Shown: positions 25,896-37,200 of the stretch, piece by piece
Layout: every line of letters starts with the position of its first letter
How positions within the stretch are numbered: position 1 is the stretch's first letter
From: Eucalyptus grandis
Lineage: Eukaryota; Streptophyta; Magnoliopsida; Myrtales; Myrtaceae
DNA length: 64,000 nucleotides
Assembly (NCBI RefSeq): GCF_016545825.1
Contig: NC_052620.1
Span: forward strand, 3,348,001-3,412,000
Direction: 5' to 3'
The notes under the pieces: generated by a model
Told to the model about the DNA's origin: nothing
Databases searched by the model: none
What the model saw: only the letters and a program-made list of their open reading frames with translations
Program-made: the position numbers and the translations under genes

Positions 25896-26243
25896 TTTTC
25901 ATGGTCTTCTTGACAGCTAAATTGGCTAGGTGCATTCTTGATACAGAAGAAGAAATTAGTACCTTGGATGAATTTTATAGTTCAGAGTACTTTTCGACAG
26001 GAACTCCTTCCAGTTTGACAAGGACACAAGTGTAATCACTTCGCGAGTGATTTGAAGTACCCAGATTGTTGAATTTTCTCATTTTCCTATTAAAAAATTC
26101 ATTACGGTCGTCATCTTTATTTACCCCATAATTGATGTAGGTGCTCAAATTGGTCGAACACAAGGTGTTATGTGTGGCCGCAAAAGTCGAACTTACGCAA
26201 AGTATGTCGGAAGCTGTTAGTGACTTGAGTCGTCTTGTTCCAC

Positions 26244-26370
26244 TGACCGTACAATTTCTATAGAGAGTCTACAGATAGTCTCTTTCATGGCAATTCCTTG
26301 CAATTTCTCAGTTGACCGTACAATTTCTACAGATAGTCTCTTTCATGGCAGTTCCTTGCAATTTCTCAGT
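26244..26370. repeat. Short tandem duplication
   Basis: A segment beginning TGACCGTACAATTTCTA at 26244 is repeated from 26313, the second copy lacking about 11 bp. Both end in CAATTTCTCAGT. Nothing else is seen between the pseudogene at 25895 and the kinase scrap at 26690. Confidence 0.75.
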
Positions 26371-26689
26371 AGTCTTGTAGGACATTAAGCAAAATAATTA
26401 AAATGGGGTTATGAATGGATTGATGGATGATTAGAAGGAAAAACGGAAGTTCAATTACTCAACAACAGCAGTGTCCTAGAAGCAATAATTATCAACTTCA
26501 GAAACATAAATGGACTCTTAAGATAATTGGGAGTTAACCTTTGAGTGAGGCTAGAGAATTTTATATGGTCCACCAGAAAAAAATTAGATCTTGTTCATAA
26601 ACTTGTGGCTCTCTTTGAACTGTGGACATTCTTTAATGGATGTGTTTGGATAATCTCACTTATCTAATTTCCCATCTAGTTGTAGGGCC

Positions 26690-27100
26690 TAGCTTCGTAT
26701 TTCAATGTACAACAAAAGCATGCAATCAAAGGCATCAAAGAAACATGGAGATTTCTTTATTTATAAGGAATTATAATGGGAGAATTGCATATGAAGACAT
26801 AATCAATTCAACGGAAGAGTTCAACATCATATATTGCATAGTGAGTGGAAATTATGGTATTATCTATATGGCACGGTCACCCAAGGAAGATTGTGGCAAC
26901 GGAGAAATTTCACCATCTTGAAGCAAGGAACCCATCTTTTGGCAATAGCTTCTGAAATGAAGTGGAATTGATGAAAGTATGATATAAAGGCAAAATGAAG
27001 CCTCATGGTTTTGTGCTTGCACAAGTGATGCATGTTCTTGGTTTATGAGTACATGATGGAAGGGGAAGTCTACTATGTGCTTTGAGAAATGACTCTAATA
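26690..27100 (+). pseudogene. Receptor-kinase fragment
   Basis: A piece of the same kinase family as its neighbours. Juxtamembrane and kinase-start words NYNGRIAYEDII and STEEFNI are readable at about 26770-26830, then a damaged glycine loop (SGNYGIIYMAR) and, in other frames, remnants of the LHRRCMFLVYEYM region (about 27010-27070). Frameshifts and stops throughout; no LRR part. A relic of another duplicate. Confidence 0.75.
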
Positions 27101-27350
27101 GGGTCACTATCAATGATGCACAACACGATTTGATATATACAGTGTGAATGGAATTTCAAGGATCTTTCTCTTTCAAAGTTAAAGGCACGTTAGTCAAAAA
27201 AAGAAAAAGCCGAAAAATTGGTCCACGATGGTTTAGAAATTTTTAAGGCCAAACGGCACCCATTAAAAGTGTCATAAAGACCTTGACTTCCCATGAACCA
27301 TTGACCACGTACTAATCCAAAGTCAACACACATAGAACCCCAAAAGATCT

Positions 27351-27921
27351 TGACTTCTTGATTGATGTGCACAAGATCCATCCTTACATGGTTTAAATCC
27401 TTTTCTTTTGGCCGGTATGCTTGTTTAAATTCTAATTGAATCACAAAACTGAGAAATTCACAGATTTGCAAGAGTAGAATATTTTGTTTACTAAAAAATT
27501 AGAGGCATAACTTTTAAAAACCAAATATCTAAAATTACAATAACGATCTTTTAACTTGAAAATTCATTGTGGCATAAATTTAATATTAAATAATCCAATT
27601 GATTTGCCAGGAATTAATGCCACATAGAAATTTCTTGACTTCTTGATGGATGTGCACAAGATCCATCCTTAGATGGTTTAAATCCTTTTCTTTTGGCTAG
27701 TATGTTTGTTTAAATTCTAATCGAATCACAAAATTGCGACATTCAGAGATTTGCAAGAGCAGAATATTTTGTTTGCTCAAAAATTAGAGGTGCAACTTTT
27801 ATGAACCAAATATCTAAAATTACGATAATGGTTTTCTAACTTGAAAAGTCATTGTGGCATTAATTTAATATTAAATAATTCAATTGATTTGCCAGGAATC
27901 AATGTCACGTAGGAATTTCTA
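27351..27921. repeat. Two-copy tandem repeat, 285-bp unit
   Basis: 27351-27635 and 27636-27921 are two diverged copies of one AT-rich unit, each starting TGACTTCTTGAT and ending near a CCAGGAAT..AATTTCT word. No coding potential. The copies differ at many positions, so the duplication is not recent. Confidence 0.85.
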
Positions 27922-27959
27922 GTAAAAGAATCACCTATGTAACTTAAGTGAGCTAAAAA

Positions 27960-28150
27960 CTATGACACTTCAAATGCCGGCCACCCATTCTTTCAACTGG
28001 ACTCTTCATTTCCCTGTACCACGCCCCAAGTTTTCCTGGGGGAAGGCGTTGCGGGGATCCGAGCTGCCTCAACCCACATAGGGGTTGTGGCCGGGTAAGG
28101 CAATGGGGCCGGTATGTTTTTCGAGGGCCGGATCCCAACCTCTACCCAAA
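27960..28150. other. GC-rich block of unknown origin
   Basis: About 180 bp of GC-rich sequence set in AT-rich surroundings, with short inverted words (GGATCCG..CGGATCC; GGCCGG). It could be a SINE or retroelement remnant, but I see no clear box A/box B, tail or target duplication. A 61-aa open frame on minus has no known family. Confidence 0.3.
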
Positions 28151-28352
28151 CTTTCTTGGTGGTTATAGCCTTTTAAGGTCTTGCTAAGGACCTAAAGTCA
28201 TAACATTACTATTGCTGATTTTATGTTGCATAAAATCACACCCGATGGAGATTCATTTATCATTAGTATTTTGGCACTTACCAACTCTTTCATGAATTTA
28301 TGGGCATAGAAGAAGATCCTTTTTTCTTCTTCTTCTTTTCTTTTTTCGGTTC

Positions 28353-31300
28353 TATCGCGACAAAAATTTCGGGTGAACTACCTAGGGTTTGGTTAATGGA
28401 TTACTAAGCTTAAACTTAACTCTGACTCTCCCAAACTCATACAAATTAACATGCAAATGATTTTTTCATTAAGATTTTCGGTGGGTCGATTAAAAATCCA
28501 AGTAAAGTAACGGGAGATTTATTGAGTTCGAGGACTTGATTACGCTAGATTTCTCTAATACTCTTTCGGTATCTTTCTTTTTATTTTGAAAAATATTTTG
28601 CGTGCAGCCCGAATTAATTTTAATTCACTTCCCTAATATGTGAGGCGATCATGCGGGTACGCAAACCACAAATTTAACATCCAAGAAAAGCAATGAATAA
28701 ATCGCAGGACTTATCTCGCAACAATGAAAGTATCTGCAATGTTATATCAGAATTTATATCGATATGATTTATAATTAACACGCAATATTTTTGTTTTCAC
28801 TTATTTAACGAGAATCATACTTTATGCAATGCATGTTACTAATTTAACATGAAATGATATGACATGGCAATATGACCTAAATTATGTGATATAAATAAAA
28901 TATAAGCATGAAGTTTATCCTAAAGAATGAAATTGATTTATTCTAAGACAAAAAAAAATTGGTATTTTCCATGAAATTCGAAATTAGAAAAATGCAAAAA
29001 AATATCTATGTAGGTTAAGATATCATCTAATTTGTATTAGGAATTAGATGAAGCCAAATCCTAATTTAAACTAGAACATTATCTTAACCAAGTAATCCTA
29101 AAATGCAATCTATCTAGGAGAAATTGTCTAAACCTATAATTAATTAGAAAATACAATTAAACATGCAATATTACCCTAATATGCAATGTCGTGCAAATAA
29201 TGCCATAATTCTAGTTTCTTTTTCTTCTTCTTTTTATGAAATTCGAAATTAAAATTGCCAAATAATTAAACGTGCAATTCAAAAAGCTAACATGCATTTT
29301 TTTTTAGATTTTTATTTTTTCAAACAAAAATTCGAAATAAAACTCATATTCTAAATATGCAAAATAACCATAATACGAAGAATATTCTAAAACGAACCTA
29401 ATTCAAATATTTTTTGGATTGCAAATCGACTTAAACCACACGACAACAAATTAGAGCAAGATAAGATTGATATTCAAAAATTGACGAATTATATCTCGCA
29501 CAAAAAATCGGATTAGTCAATTTTAAATAAACTGTGAATCAAATTGAGTGTAAGATCAGATTGATGATTTTTCAAGTGATTGCGAATCGGATTTCGGGCT
29601 CGAAAATCAGACTTGTTAATCCCTAATTTAAGAGGTTACTCTAATTCAAGAATATTTCAAGTAAAGAAACAAAAAACAAAATAAAAAATAAAAATAAAAA
29701 ACACTACCTAATTTTGAATTTTCCAAAATCCAACTTAATCAACGCCGCTCCACACGGACCGGCGTGGTTCGGCAAAGGCTGCTATGGTGGTAGGTCGCCA
29801 AGGGCTCCGGTGAGGGTGATGGGCACGGTCGCCGGAGCTCCGGTGAGGACCGGCGGCGGGCGGAGATACGGACGGGAACAGCGACGCGGAGCGGAGCAGC
29901 AGCGGCACTCGGGCGGAGCAGCAGTGACGCTCGGGCGGAGGACTCGGGCAGCAGGGCCGGCAGAGCAGAGGCGGAGGCTCGGCGTCCGGTTAGGGACCTG
30001 CTGGCGTCGCTTGGTTGCTGGGTCGAAGAGGGTTCGAGCGGCGTGTAGGGGCGACGGCGGGGCGGCGAAGGGACAGCAGCAACGAACGGAGCAGGAGCAG
30101 CGTCGGGTCGTCGGAGCAGAGGCGGAGGCGCGCGATGCAGGGGCGTCACGGGCAGAAGCGCTGCAGGGGGCGTCGGGCAGAAACGCTGCAGGAACGTCGG
30201 GCGCTGGGCTGAGCAGAGGCGGACCACCGGCGAAGGCTGAGGCGGCGTTGGGTCGCGCGGCGGTGGCGATGGTGGCAGGGCTGACGGAGGCGAGTCGCGG
30301 CAGGAGCAGCGTCTGGAGTCGAGCAGGGGTGTCGCGGGTCAGCAGCAGCGACCGGCGAGGGAACGGTGGCTTCGCGGGGGACGAGCAGCCGAGGGCGTGG
30401 CTGGTGCAGGCGCGGTGGGCTTCGGCTCGGTTGCAGCGAGCGTCGGCGAGCGAGATCGGCGCGGCTGCAGCAGACGTCGGCGAGGCGGACGGAGCTGCGC
30501 TCGCGGCTGTGGAGTTGCAGGGGACGGGCTGCAGGCGTCGCGGACGGGCGTGCGATGGCGCGGGTGCTCGGGCGGAGGCAAGGTTGTCGCAGGCGGAGAC
30601 GGGGCGGAGCTTCGGACGGGCGGCAACGCCGTGCGGCAGCCGGCGTAGCAGAGGCTTCGAGCGACTGGGGGCAGAGCGCAGCGACGGAGAAGATGAACAG
30701 CAACTCCTATAATTTTATTTTTTTTTCTTTTTTCCTTTCTGCTGCACAAGTCCCTATCACGTCTCTTCTCACTGCTGTCTCTCTCTCTCTCCAGGTCTTT
30801 CCTTTTTCCCCAAAAAGAAGACCAACGAAAGCTTTTCTTTTCTTTTTGAGTTTCTTTTTCTTTTTCCCCAAGAACGAAGAGAAGCCCTTTTGAACGAATT
30901 TTTTCTCCTTTTGTGTTGAATTTTGAGCTCACAACCGAGAAAAACCCTGAAAAATAGAACCCGGCCGTATATTCAATGTGTGGTCTCCCTCTCTTCTGTG
31001 GTGTAGCATCCTATTTATAGGCGAATGGATTAGGGTTTTAAATCAATATTCACAAAGATTTTTTTTTTCCGAACATAATCTTTGTTTTCGATACGATTCA
31101 AGATTGCAATTTTCTCAAATTTCAAATCCTGTAAAGATAAGCTCGTAATATTTTTTGTCACACTTGTCCTATCCGAAGATATTGAAAAAAATCTCCAACA
31201 TATTCGGAAAATTTCAAATCTCTATTTTTCATGAGATAATTTTCAATCATTAAAAAACGGGTTTTGGCCAATTTGCTCGCTTCGTGGGCTTAATCCAGCC

Positions 31301-31498
31301 ATTTTGTCAATTAAAAGCTTAGAACCACCAATTCAAACCCATTCGTCACTGCTCAATGCAAATGCAATAATAATAAATAAACGTATCTAAAATTATATGC
31401 TATGTAATTAATTTATTTTTTTGTAGGGGTTAAAATTAATCCCTAATTTTTTAATGTGGTAAATAAATAACTAGATCGCCAAAATTTAGGTATCAACA
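28353..31498 (-). mobile_element. Large solo LTR (3146 bp) with 5-bp target duplication
   Basis: Bounded by perfect GGTTC repeats at 28348-28352 and 31499-31503. Read on minus it begins TGTTGATACC and ends TGTCGCGATA, i.e. TG..CA termini with one change at the far end. No polymerase or gag coding is present. The middle (29740-30700) is strongly GC-rich and open on both strands (332 aa on plus; 185 and 197 aa on minus), giving Ala/Arg/Pro/Gly low-complexity products. I read these as by-products of base composition. The remainder is AT-rich. Size and ends suggest a Ty3/Gypsy family with long LTRs (Tat/Athila or LARD-like), but the lineage is inferred only. Confidence 0.75.
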
Positions 31499-31503
31499 GG
31501 TTC

Positions 31504-31858
31504 GAAATAATAAAATAGTCCTTGATGAAGCATTGTGACTCTACAAGGACGCAAAAAGTAGAGATGATATTTGATACACAGTTTTTGGTTTGCAGGGGCG
31601 CTGAAACTTGGATTGCTTCACAACCTAATTCAATTTTTTGTAATTAGTTGCCCTTCTACAGCCCTATGAGTTGATGGCAACTCTATCATCTCAAAAGAAA
31701 AAGGAAGAGAGGAAAGAATAAAATACAGAAAGTGTCAAGTCAATACAAAGATAACACGTGAATTGTGGAAATCGCGTTTCGTTTGACGCGTTGGTTTAGT
31801 GTCTTGCTTTGCTTTTTAAATGCCGTAGTCCAAAGAATATGGCAATGACAAGCTAAGC
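31504..31858. other. Intergenic, nothing recognised
   Basis: AT-rich sequence between the solo LTR and the SINE. No ORF, RNA gene or repeat termini found. Confidence 0.5.
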
Positions 31859-31876
31859 AACATTGACACGCGACAC

Positions 31877-32097
31877 CACCGCCCGCGGTGGCCGCGCTGG
31901 ATAAGAGCTTAGTACCTACCAGGCGACCCCAGGTTATGGGGAGGAGTTTGAAACCCAGCGTGCGCCGGGTATTTCAATGTACAGCTGCGTGATTCACTTG
32001 TGGCTGGGCTAGCGGTGGGGGCCCAATTCACCCCAGGGTTTACTCCGCCGCGAAGCGGCGTGCGGGGGTTCCCTGGGTTAACAAAAAAAAAAAAAAA
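31877..32097 (+). mobile_element. tRNA-related SINE with poly(A) tail
   Basis: About 220 bp ending in a run of about 17 A, flanked by a long target duplication: AACATTGACACG(C/T)GACAC at 31859-31876 and 32098-32115. The head has a box A-like TGGCCGCGCTGGATAAGA and a box B-like GAGTTTGAAACCC about 50 bp further on, the internal RNA polymerase III promoter expected of a plant SINE. The near-perfect duplication implies a fairly young insertion. Confidence 0.82.
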
Positions 32098-32115
32098 AAC
32101 ATTGACACGTGACAC

Positions 32116-32500
32116 GACACGACACGTCGACGCATTATTTCTCAAAAATAGAAAATTTTGACACGTTGGGACACGTTGTACATTAAATGAATATTTTTAT
32201 TTTTAATTAATTTGATTCAAATTTATAAATAATTAATTAATTAAAAAAAGAGCCTACAATGAATTTATACTAATAATATTAATAAATTAACAAAATTTAT
32301 TGATGAAGCTAATGACTAACAATAAATTAGAATCAACTTATTTAAATAAATCCATGATCTTCTACAATGGCCAAAATTTATCATCATTCAACATTTAATA
32401 CTTTTATTTTTCAAAATTACTTTTAATTTCATTTAATTATTTTTTTGATTAAATAAAAAGTCCCCTCAGGGGTCCACCCCAACCCCCACTTCATTTTTTC
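32116..32500. other. AT-rich spacer, nothing recognised
   Basis: Begins with a short GACAC-rich stretch, then AT-rich sequence without coding potential. Confidence 0.5.
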
Positions 32501-34060
32501 CCTCATCTCTTTACCCTGCCCCTAAATTTTTTTCACTTTTCTTTCTCTCCCCACCTCGTGACACCCCGAATTTTTTTCACTTTTCTTTCCCTTACCCATC
32601 TTCTGACAGGCTATCACTTACCCCTCCCTCCAACATGCCAAGTCCCTTTTTTTATCCTTTTAGTTTCCTTCTCAAAACCCTAGCAGCACCCTCCTTCTCC
32701 TCCTCCTCGCCACATGACCCCTTCCTCTCCTCTTCCTCTCGATCTTTGCTTACTCTCAATCCTCATCACAATCATTCACTGCCTTGCCTCCAGCCCTTCC
32801 TCCCTCGCAGCTGCAGCCTCGTCACTGATCCATCGCAGCATCACAGAGTGGCGACCCTTGCCTTAGTCTTTGCTCTTTTTTTTTCTTTTTTTTTCACTTT
32901 TCTTTCCCTCCCCCACCTCGTGACACCCCCAAATTTTGTTCACTTTTCTTTCCCTCCCCCACCTACTGACACCCCTAAATTTTTTTTCACTTTTCTTTCC
33001 CTTACCCATCTCCTGACAGGCTATCACTTACCCCTCCCTCCAACATGCCAAGTCTCTTTTTCTTTTCTTTTTTCACTTTTCTTTCCCTCCCCTACCTCGT
33101 GACACCCCCAATTTTTTTTTTCACTTTTCTTTCCCTCCCCACCTCTTGACACCATGAATTTTTTTTTCACTTTTCTTTCCCTTACCCATCTCCTGACAGG
33201 CTATCACTTACTCCTCCCTCCAACATGCCAAGTCCCTTTTTTTATCCTTTTAGTTTCCTTCTCAAAACCCTAGTAGCACCCTCCTTCTCCTCCTCCTCGC
33301 CACATGACCCCCTTCCTCTCCTCTTCCTCTTGATCTTTGCTTACTCTCAATCCTCATCACAATCATTCACTGCCTTGCCTCCAGCCCTTCCTCCCTCGCA
33401 GCTGCAGCCTCGTCACTGATCCATCGCAGCATCACAGAGTGGTGACCCTTGCCTTAGTGTTTGCTCTTTTTTTTTCTTTTTCACTTTTCTTTCCCTCCCC
33501 CACCTCGTGACACCCCCAAATTTTGTTCACTTTTCTTTCCCTCCCCCACCTCCTGACACCCCTAAATTTTTTTTCACTTTTCTTTCCCTTACCCATCTCC
33601 TGACAGGCTATCACTTACCCCTCCCTCCAACATGCCAAGTCTCTTTTCTTCTTTTTTTTCACTTTTCTTTCCCTCCCCTACCTCGTGACACCCCCAATTT
33701 TTTTTCACTTTTCTTTCCCTCCCCCACCTCTTGACACCATGAATTTTTTTTCACTTTTCTTTCCCTTACCCATCTCCTGACAGGCTATCACTTACTCCTC
33801 CCTCCAACATGCCAAGTCCCTTTTTTTATCCTTTTAGTTTCCTTCTCAAAACTCTAGCAGTGCCCTCCTTCTCCTCCTCCTCGCCGCATGACCCCCTTCC
33901 TCTCCTCTTCCTCTTGATCTCTGCTTGCTCTGTATCCTCATCATAATCATTCACTACCTCGCCTCCAGCCTTTCCTCCCTCGCAGCTGCAACCTCATCGT
34001 TGATCCATCATAGCATCACAGAGTGGCGGCCCTCGCCTCAGTCTCTGCTCTTTCTCTTAC
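32500..34060. repeat. CT-rich higher-order tandem repeat upstream of the RLK
   Basis: Small units of the type CACTTTTCTTTCCCT + (C)n ACCTC + TGACACCCC + (T)n recur many times. They sit inside a larger unit of about 590 bp whose start (ATGCCAAGTCCCTTTTTTT) falls at 32635, 33225 and 33811. Each large unit also contains a stretch (CTCAAAACCCTAG..GCATCACAGAGTGG) that looks like a 5' UTR or start of some gene. Open frames here (155, 64, 75 and 102 aa) are Phe/Pro/Ser low complexity produced by the repeat, and I do not call them genes. Confidence 0.85.
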
Positions 34061-34275
34061 CGTCTCTCGCCGTCGTTGGCTCACCAGCCTCGTCTTTGCT
34101 CCCTCGCCCTCGCCTCCACCCTCCATCGTCTTTCGAACACGCGTGTTGGAACGCGACTAGAAAAGTTGACCACATGTCGAAAAATCCGACACGTGATCAA
34201 CGCATGTTGAACACGACACAAAAGCACGTGTAACGTGTCCATGCTTCATAAATGACAAGTGACTAGAGCTGCAAC

Positions 34276-37200
34276 ATGATGAGCATAATCTGCAACATGT
34301 CCTTAGTTGTACTGATTGTTATAGCTTTCTCCTACTACAATTCAATTCTTGCAACACCAGCAGCTTCTAAACAATCAGAGGCAAGTGCGCTTCTCTATAG
34401 CGGGTGGTGGTCTCCCTCCGTCACCGACAACACTACCTTACCTCATTGCGCATGGCCCGGGGTATTGTGCGACGCCTCTGGGAGCGTCAACGGGATTCGC
34501 TTGCCACATGGGTACCAAATAGGAGGTAATTTCAGCAACATGAACTTATCTCTACTTCCGAGACTCACCTCTCTTAATCTCTCTTCTAACGGACTAGCTG
34601 GCAAAATCCCCCTTCAAATATGTACTCTGTCGAGGCTAACTTACCTTGACTTGTCCTTCAATTCTCTCATTGGCAAGTTGCCTCCATGTGTCCAAAATCT
34701 CACTAGGCTTCAAGATCTTAGGATCAGTTATAATCACATCAATGGCTCTATCCCTCCTGAGTTGGGAAATTTGGAGAGATTGACCAACTTGGATCTCAAG
34801 GACAATTCTCTCACTGGTCCCATTCCATCCTCTATAGGGAATTTGACAAGCTTGACTTATCTCTATTTGCAACAAAACAAACTTAGTGGATCTATTCCTC
34901 TAGAAATAGGGAATTTAACAAGCTTAACTGATCTCTATTTGCAAAAAAACCAACTTAGCGGATCTATTCCCCTTCAAATGTGTACTCTGTCGAGGCTAAC
35001 TCACCTTGACTTGTCCTTCAATTCTCTCACTGGCGAGTTGCCTCCATGTATCCAAAACCTCACTAGGCTTCAAGTTCTTAGGATCAGTTATAATCACATC
35101 AATGGCTCTATCCCTCCTAAGTTGGGAAATTTGGAGAGATTGACCAACTTGGATCTCAAGAACAATTCTCTCACTGGTCCCATTCCGTCCTCTATAGGGA
35201 ATTTGACAAGCTTGGCTTATCTCTATTTGCAACGAAACAAACTTAGTGGATCTATTCCTCTGGAAATAGGGAATTTGACAAGCTTGACTGATCTCTATTT
35301 GCAAAAAAACCAACTCAGTGGATCTATTCCCCTTCAAATGTGTACTCTATCGAGGCTAACTCACCTTGACTTGTCCTTCAATTCTCTCACTAGCGAGTTG
35401 CCTCCATGTATCCAAAACCTCACTAGGCTTCAAGTTCTTAGGATCAGTTATAATCACATCAATGGCTCTATCCCTCCTGAGTTGGGAAATTTGGAGAGAT
35501 TGACCAACTTGGATCTCAAGAACAATTCTCTCACTGGTCCCATTCCGTCCTCTATAGGGAATTTGACAAGCTTGGCTTATCTCTATTTGCAACGAAACAA
35601 ACTTAGTGGATCTATTCCTCTGAAATAGGGAATTTGACAAGCTTAATTGATCTCTATTTGCAAAAAAACCAACTTAGTGGATCTATTCCCCTTCAAATGT
35701 GTACTCTGTCGAGGCTAACTCACCTTGACTTGTCCTTCAATTCTCTCACTGGCGAGTTGCCTCCATGTATCCAAAACCTCACTAGGCTTCAAGTTCTTAG
35801 GATCGCTTATAATCACATCAATGGCTCTATCCCTCCCGAGTTGGGAAATTTGGAGAGATTGACCAACTTGGATCTCAAGGACAATTCTCTCACCGGTCCC
35901 TTTCCATCCTCTATAGGAATTTGACAAGCTTGACTTATCTCTATTTGCAACAAAACAAACTTAGTGGATCTATTCCTCTGGAAATAGGGAATTTGACAAG
36001 CTTAATTGATCTCTATTTGCAAAAAAACCAACTCAGTGGATCTATTCCCCTTCAAATGTGTACTCTGTCGAGGCTAACTCACCTTGACTTGTCCTTCAAT
36101 TCTCTCACCGGCGAGTTGCCTCCATGTATCCAAAACCTCACTAGGCTTCAAGTTCTTAGGATCGGTTTTAATCACATCAATGGCTCTATCCCTCTTGAGT
36201 TGGGAAATTTGGAGAGATTGACCAACTTGGATCTCGAGGACAATTTGCTTAATGGTGTAGTCCCTTCGACTATTGGTCGCTTGCACAATTTACGATCCCT
36301 TAGATTTAACTCAAACAATTTAAGTGGCTTTATCCCTCTTGAACTAGGGAACCTCGCAAAATGAATGTTGTTAATTTAGGTTTCAACAACTTCACTGGTC
36401 CCATTCCGTCTTCTATAGGGAATTTGACGAGCTTGAATTATCTCAATTTGCGAAGAAACCAACTCGGTGGATCTATTCCTCCAAAAATAGGGAATTTGAC
36501 GAGCTTGAATTATCTCAATTTGCGAGGAAACCAACTTGGTGGATCTATTCCTCCGGAAATAGGGAATTTGACGAGCTTGACTCGTCTCAATTTGCGAGGA
36601 AATCAACTCGGTGGATATATTCCTTCAAAAATAGGGAATTTGACAGGCTTGGCTTATCTTGATTTGCGAGGAAACCAACTCAATGGATCTATTCCTCCAG
36701 AAATAGGGAATTTGACAAGCTTGACTTATCTCTATTTGCAAGAAAACAAACTCAGTGGATGTATTCCGTCGCAAATAGGCAATTTGAAGAGCTTGATTGC
36801 GCTGAATTTACATGAAAATAGAATTGATTGTGCCATCCCATCGAAAATAGGAGATTTAAGGGATCTCCGACAGCTAGATTTGAGCTCGAACAACTTGGTC
36901 GGGGAAATCCCCTTTCAACTTGGGAAACTGAGCTACTTAAACTATCTCGATCTTCACAACAATTCTCTTTCTGGCTCCATTCCAAATAATCTCAAGGCTG
37001 TCTTTCCTGATACTGCTTTTCTTGGCAACAAAGATCTGAACCAGTTTCATGAAACCCAAGCCCCCAAAAGAAGGTCTAGCGTAATTCATTATATGACGGT
37101 GTTCATTCCACTAGCTGGGATTTCCTGTATAGTGGTTGGATCTTGCTTTCTATTTCGATGTGCAACAAAAACAGAGCAACCGGAGACTACAGAGAAAAAT

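Noticed and set aside
27960..28150. tRNA or SINE in the GC-rich block
   Set aside because: No convincing cloverleaf, box A/B pair, tail or target duplication.
29714..30932. 332-aa plus and 185/197-aa minus ORFs
   Set aside because: Open only because of high GC inside a solo LTR; no recognisable family, low-complexity product.
32635..33734. Phe/Pro/Ser-rich ORFs
   Set aside because: Direct products of the CT-rich tandem repeat.
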